Part shown: piece by piece, positions 11,615 through 13,797 of the stretch | How the letters are laid out: the number at the start of each line of letters is the position of its first letter | Position numbering within the stretch: position 1 is the first letter of the stretch | Assembly: GCA_946408865.1 (NCBI GenBank) | Contig: CAMJTZ010000038.1 | Location: 1-13,797 of the forward strand | DNA: 13,797 bases | Source of the DNA: an uncultured Clostridia bacterium | GTDB taxonomy: Bacteria > Bacillota_A > Clostridia > Christensenellales > Aristaeellaceae | Direction: 5' to 3' | Position numbers and translations under genes: made by a program | The notes under the pieces: model-generated | Told to the model about the DNA's origin: nothing | The model's database searches: none | The model's input: the letters and a program-made list of their open reading frames with translations, nothing else

Positions 11615-11853
11615 TCAGAAGAACGGAGGTTTTGAAGCGGATCAACCAGCTGGAGGAAAAGGCGATGGCCGCGGGCGACAAGAAAGGCGGCGAATGGCTG
11701 GTGAAGGCGTACAACGCGGTGATGAGCTGTGCGGTGGAGGACCGCGTTTTCTGCGCTCAGTGCGGGAAACCGGTGAAAACCAGCAAGATCCCGGACTCAG
11801 AGGGGGGGGGCATAAGCCTCCCTGGGCAAATGACGGTCGAGGATTTTTTATAA
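11602..11853 (+). CDS. Small phage protein with CxxC motif and a poly-G tract
   Basis: An 83-residue protein from ATG 11602 with GAGGAGGTGGAAGG upstream; it overlaps the previous gene by 13 bp. The first 45 residues are helical (MATLIRRTEVLKRINQLEEK). VFCAQCGKPVKTSK holds C51 and C54. A nine-G tract encodes part of SEGGG, and the protein ends in SLPGQMTVEDFL, an end I associate with small clostridial phage proteins, which supports the frame as written. If the tract gained one G, the frame would join the next gene without a stop. Function unknown. Confidence 0.7.
   Translation: MATLIRRTEVLKRINQLEEKAMAAGDKKGGEWLVKAYNAVMSCAVEDRVFCAQCGKPVKTSKIPDSEGGGISLPGQMTVEDFL
11802..11810 (+). repeat. Homopolymer of nine G inside a coding region
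   Basis: Positions 11802-11810 are all G, inside the CxxC protein gene. No other run of this length is visible in the window. Such tracts are prone to slippage in replication, transcription and sequencing. One extra G would fuse the CxxC protein to the replisome organiser in frame. Confidence 0.9.
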
Positions 11854-11870
11854 GAAGAAAGGACAACAGT

Positions 11871-12758
11871 ATGCAGGTCAATTACGTTCGTGAACACGAG
11901 CGGTTTATTGAGTACGCCGCTGATGAGCGCGTTCCGGCAAACGTGCAGCTTCTATGGTATGCGCTGATGCACATTTTCAACCAGCGCGCGGAAGGCAACG
12001 AATGGCCGGACGGGTTCATCCGGATCACCAATGACCGATTGTTCACGTATCTCCCGATTAAATGGGACGCGATGGCCAGGGCGCGGAACGCGCTGAAGCA
12101 GCACGGACGGATCGACTTCCGGAACGGAAACCGGAACAAGGCCGCACCGGAATACAGGATTCTGCCTTTTTACCCTTCATGTTATCCGCTTAAAACGGAC
12201 AACACAGGGGGCAACGAAGGGGGCAACACGGGGGGCAACGAAGGGGGCAACCGGAGGGGCAACACGGGGGATATTAATATAAACGTAAACAGGACATATA
12301 CGGATCCTAAACAGGATGTACACACACACCTGTCTGATCATCGTCAGCAGGACGCGCGCGCGAGGCTGAACGAAACGTATATCGACGCGAAAGGCCGGGA
12401 ACAGCCGTGCCGGTTTGACGGCGCGTTTCTGACCAGCGACAAGGCGCGGGCTTCCGTGGCGCAGCGGATCCTGGATCAGTTCTGCGGGGACATCGACGAC
12501 AACGAGGCGCACGGACGGATCTGTGAGTGGCTGCATGACGGGATGGAGCCGGAGATCTTCGAGGACGAGATCACGGAATACACGAGCCTGAGCATGTTTA
12601 TGGGCAGGATGGCCGGGATCTTTTATTCACGCCGGTACGAGGAACGGCGGGATGACCTGGAGATGAAACGGTGCCTGCGGATCGCGGGCGGCGACAGAAA
12701 GCTGGCGCAGTGGCATTACAACCACGGCGAGAGGTACCACGGTGAACAGGAAGGATAA
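11871..12758 (+). CDS. Phage replisome organiser / replication initiation protein
   Basis: A 295-residue protein from ATG 11871 with GAAGAAAGGA upstream. Residues about 1-100 are a winged-helix DNA-binding domain of the phage replisome-organiser type (YALMHIFNQRAEGNEWPDGF, IRITNDRLFTYLPIKWDAMA). A repeat linker (residues 111-135, GGN units such as TGGNEGGNTGGNEGGN) is encoded by 12-bp iterons. The C-terminal half (about 165-290) is helical and acidic (DIDDNEAHGRICEWLHDGME, YTSLSMFMGRMAGIFYSRRY) and would contact helicase or its loader. Proteins of this kind bind repeats inside their own gene to open the phage origin. A DnaD-like C-terminal domain is possible but not clear by eye. Confidence 0.8.
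   Translation: MQVNYVREHERFIEYAADERVPANVQLLWYALMHIFNQRAEGNEWPDGFIRITNDRLFTYLPIKWDAMARARNALKQHGRIDFRNGNRNKAAPEYRILPFYPSCYPLKTDNTGGNEGGNTGGNEGGNRRGNTGDININVNRTYTDPKQDVHTHLSDHRQQDARARLNETYIDAKGREQPCRFDGAFLTSDKARASVAQRILDQFCGDIDDNEAHGRICEWLHDGMEPEIFEDEITEYTSLSMFMGRMAGIFYSRRYEERRDDLEMKRCLRIAGGDRKLAQWHYNHGERYHGEQEG
12201..12300 (+). other. Iteron array and AT-rich tract, candidate replication origin
   Basis: Five consecutive 12-bp units of the form AACNNNGGGGGC (one has AGGGGC) run from 12201 to 12260, with a sixth partial unit to 12270. Immediately after comes ATATTAATATAAACGTAAAC (12271-12290), strongly AT-rich in an otherwise G+C-rich region. Iterons beside an easily melted tract, inside the replication initiator gene, are the origin layout of lambda O and many Firmicutes phages. 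Confidence 0.6.
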
Positions 12759-13122
12759 ACGGGCACCGATGATCGACGAGATCACCGGCGCGACCGCATG
12801 GCCGTTTGAACGGAAGTGCCCGGAGTGCGGGCGGATGTTCGCCGGGACGTGCGCCTTGGAGGAGTGGACATACCGTGACAAGGGCGCGCTGCTGTGCAGC
12901 TGGGGATGTGTGCGGCGGCGGGAAAAGCGGCGGACGGAGGCGGAGTTGCGGGCCGCGGAAAAGCGGAACAGGAAGAAGCTGACACCGGCGCAGAAGGAAG
13001 GACTGATCCGGCAGAAGGTGTACCGCGGGATGACGAACGAGGAGATCAGCGCGGAGACCGGGATGAGTGTGCAACTGGTGAACTATTACCGGAAGAAGAT
13101 CGAGGAGGCGTTTGAGACATGA
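12742..13122 (+). CDS. Zinc-ribbon plus HTH phage protein
   Basis: A 126-residue protein from GTG 12742, overlapping the replisome gene by 17 bp; GAGAGG (12729-12734) is the ribosome site. The N-terminal half carries C26, C29 (KCPECGRMF) and C52, C56 (LCSWGC), a likely zinc-binding fold. The middle is a basic helix (RREKRRTEAELRAAEKRNRK). The C-terminus holds a helix-turn-helix, MTNEEISAETGMSVQLVNYY (97-116), typical of small phage DNA-binding regulators. It is coupled to the next gene by ATGA. A control role at the origin or in late transcription is possible; the target is unknown. Confidence 0.7.
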   Translation: MNRKDKRAPMIDEITGATAWPFERKCPECGRMFAGTCALEEWTYRDKGALLCSWGCVRRREKRRTEAELRAAEKRNRKKLTPAQKEGLIRQKVYRGMTNEEISAETGMSVQLVNYYRKKIEEAFET

Positions 13123-13598
13123 ACGCGGACGGGATTATGGGGCTGCTGTTTGAGACAATGGCGGCACAGGGGAAGCAGCTGCTGCCAGAGGACGACCAGA
13201 AGCTGTTGGAACGGGTACTGCAGAGCGGCAGCGGTTTCGAGGGCGGCAAGGTGCGGATCAGTGTGGCGGTGAAGAAGTGGGGCCGGGATCTGAACCGGCT
13301 GAAAAAGTTTGTTGCGGAAGAATACGGGGTCGGCGGGCACAGCGGTGAGAATGATACATTCGTGGATTACAACGGCAGAGGGATCAAGGTGACGTTCTGG
13401 AAGAGTGAACGGGAACCGGTGATATTTTCGTGGGATCGAATTGCGAGGACACTGGTGGATATGGAAAACCGGTCGACGCTGTTCGATCTGCAGACGATGC
13501 AGAAAGTTTACGCGATATGGCAACAGAGCGCGAACCAGGGACGGAGCTATCCGGATCCGGTGCCGCGGCTTCACTATCCTCCGGAGGTGATGAACTGA
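13119..13598 (+). CDS. Phage protein with a GxGG/FSW motif seen in helicase-methylase proteins
   Basis: A 159-residue protein from ATG 13119 in the ATGA overlap. The central block FVAEEYGVGGHS (64-75), YNGRGIKVTF (84-93) and VIFSWDRIARTLVDM (101-115) resembles a short module inside very large mobile-element proteins carrying helicase and N6-adenine methyltransferase domains (pattern: eYG-GG-S, kGI, lsW-va-ri). Here the module stands alone, without visible catalytic motifs. It may be an accessory DNA-binding unit. This match is from memory of the pattern and needs a profile search. The gene ends in CTGATG, coupled to the next gene. Confidence 0.65.
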   Translation: MNADGIMGLLFETMAAQGKQLLPEDDQKLLERVLQSGSGFEGGKVRISVAVKKWGRDLNRLKKFVAEEYGVGGHSGENDTFVDYNGRGIKVTFWKSEREPVIFSWDRIARTLVDMENRSTLFDLQTMQKVYAIWQQSANQGRSYPDPVPRLHYPPEVMN

Positions 13599-13797
13599 TG
13601 TATTTGATGATGCCTGTGAATGTGGTGAGCAGGGCCTGCAAAACATGCCCGCGGCTGAAAGTGATGGTCTTAGACGATAAAGGGACTCATGGCGACCTGG
13701 TGGATCGGGATCTGGAGTGCGCGCATTATGATGACTGTCTGAACGCGGTGGACATGTTCCAGCGCGGCGAGAAGGAAAACGAGGAAAGGAACGGGCG
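13598..13797 (+). CDS. Small Cys-containing phage protein, cut by window end
   Basis: Starts at ATG 13598 in the TGATG overlap with GGAGGTGA (13582-13589) before it, and stays open to the edge (66 codons plus two bases). It begins MYLMMPVNVVSRACKTCPRL. C14, C17, C41 and C47 make a CxxC...Cx5C pattern, a possible zinc site, with ECAHYDDC in the second half and a charged helical tail. No family recognised. Confidence 0.65.
   Translation, partial: MYLMMPVNVVSRACKTCPRLKVMVLDDKGTHGDLVDRDLECAHYDDCLNAVDMFQRGEKENEERNG

Noticed and set aside
12201..12270. CRISPR array
   Set aside because: The units are 12 bp, contiguous and inside a coding frame; there are no spacers and no cas genes.

Overview
The window is a stretch of a temperate tailed (siphovirus-like) phage genome whose host is most likely a G+C-rich member of the Clostridia/Firmicutes. 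The grounds are strong Shine-Dalgarno sites (GGAGG-type), frequent GTG and TTG starts, ATGA/TGATG gene overlaps, and phage families typical of that group (XkdX-like, LLH holin, large serine recombinase, DUF3102, ORF6C). No ordinary host gene is visible. The organism assignment is inference from style, not from a search.

Layout. (1) Positions 1-1917 hold a diversity-generating retroelement (DGR): the 3' end of a variable target gene with its variable repeat (VR), a template repeat (TR), a structured spacer and a reverse transcriptase. In the aligned 111 bp, 14 of 15 TR/VR mismatches are at TR adenines. (2) Positions 1862-4416 hold the end of the tail module and the lysis cassette: small tail-linked proteins, an XkdX-like peptide, membrane/holin-like proteins, an NlpC/P60-like endolysin with an SH3 domain, and an LLH-type holin. 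(3) Positions 4394-6727, on the minus strand, are the lysogeny operon: Cro/CI-type repressor, an AT-rich exported or lipoprotein-like protein, and a large serine recombinase. The recombinase 3' end runs through a 48-bp near-perfect inverted repeat that is a good attP candidate, and through a terminator that serves the opposite strand. (4) Positions 6760-6862 are a divergent genetic switch with a consensus sigma-A promoter and palindromic operator candidates. (5) Positions 6863-13797 are a rightward early operon: Cro-like protein, a ParB-phosphoribosyltransferase fusion, a SLOG-family DUF2493 protein, small unknowns, a 270-nt structured non-coding gap ending in a tRNA-like fold, DUF3102 and ORF6C proteins, small zinc-ribbon and HTH proteins, and a replisome organiser with an internal 12-bp repeat array and AT-rich tract (likely replication origin).

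How it fits together. The DGR would diversify the receptor-binding tail protein. The lysis cassette sits next to it, and the recombinase and repressor control lysogeny. The early operon starts replication and probably alters nucleotide pools or host processes. Lysis genes abut the recombinase with no host DNA between, so the sequence is in circular/excised order or the att site lies inside this junction.

Most noteworthy points: the DGR with an RT whose motif 4 is atypical; a probable attP inside the recombinase coding end; a ParB-PRTase fusion coupled to a SLOG protein; and a structured RNA region with repeated GAAAGA-loop hairpins and a tRNA-like 3' end.
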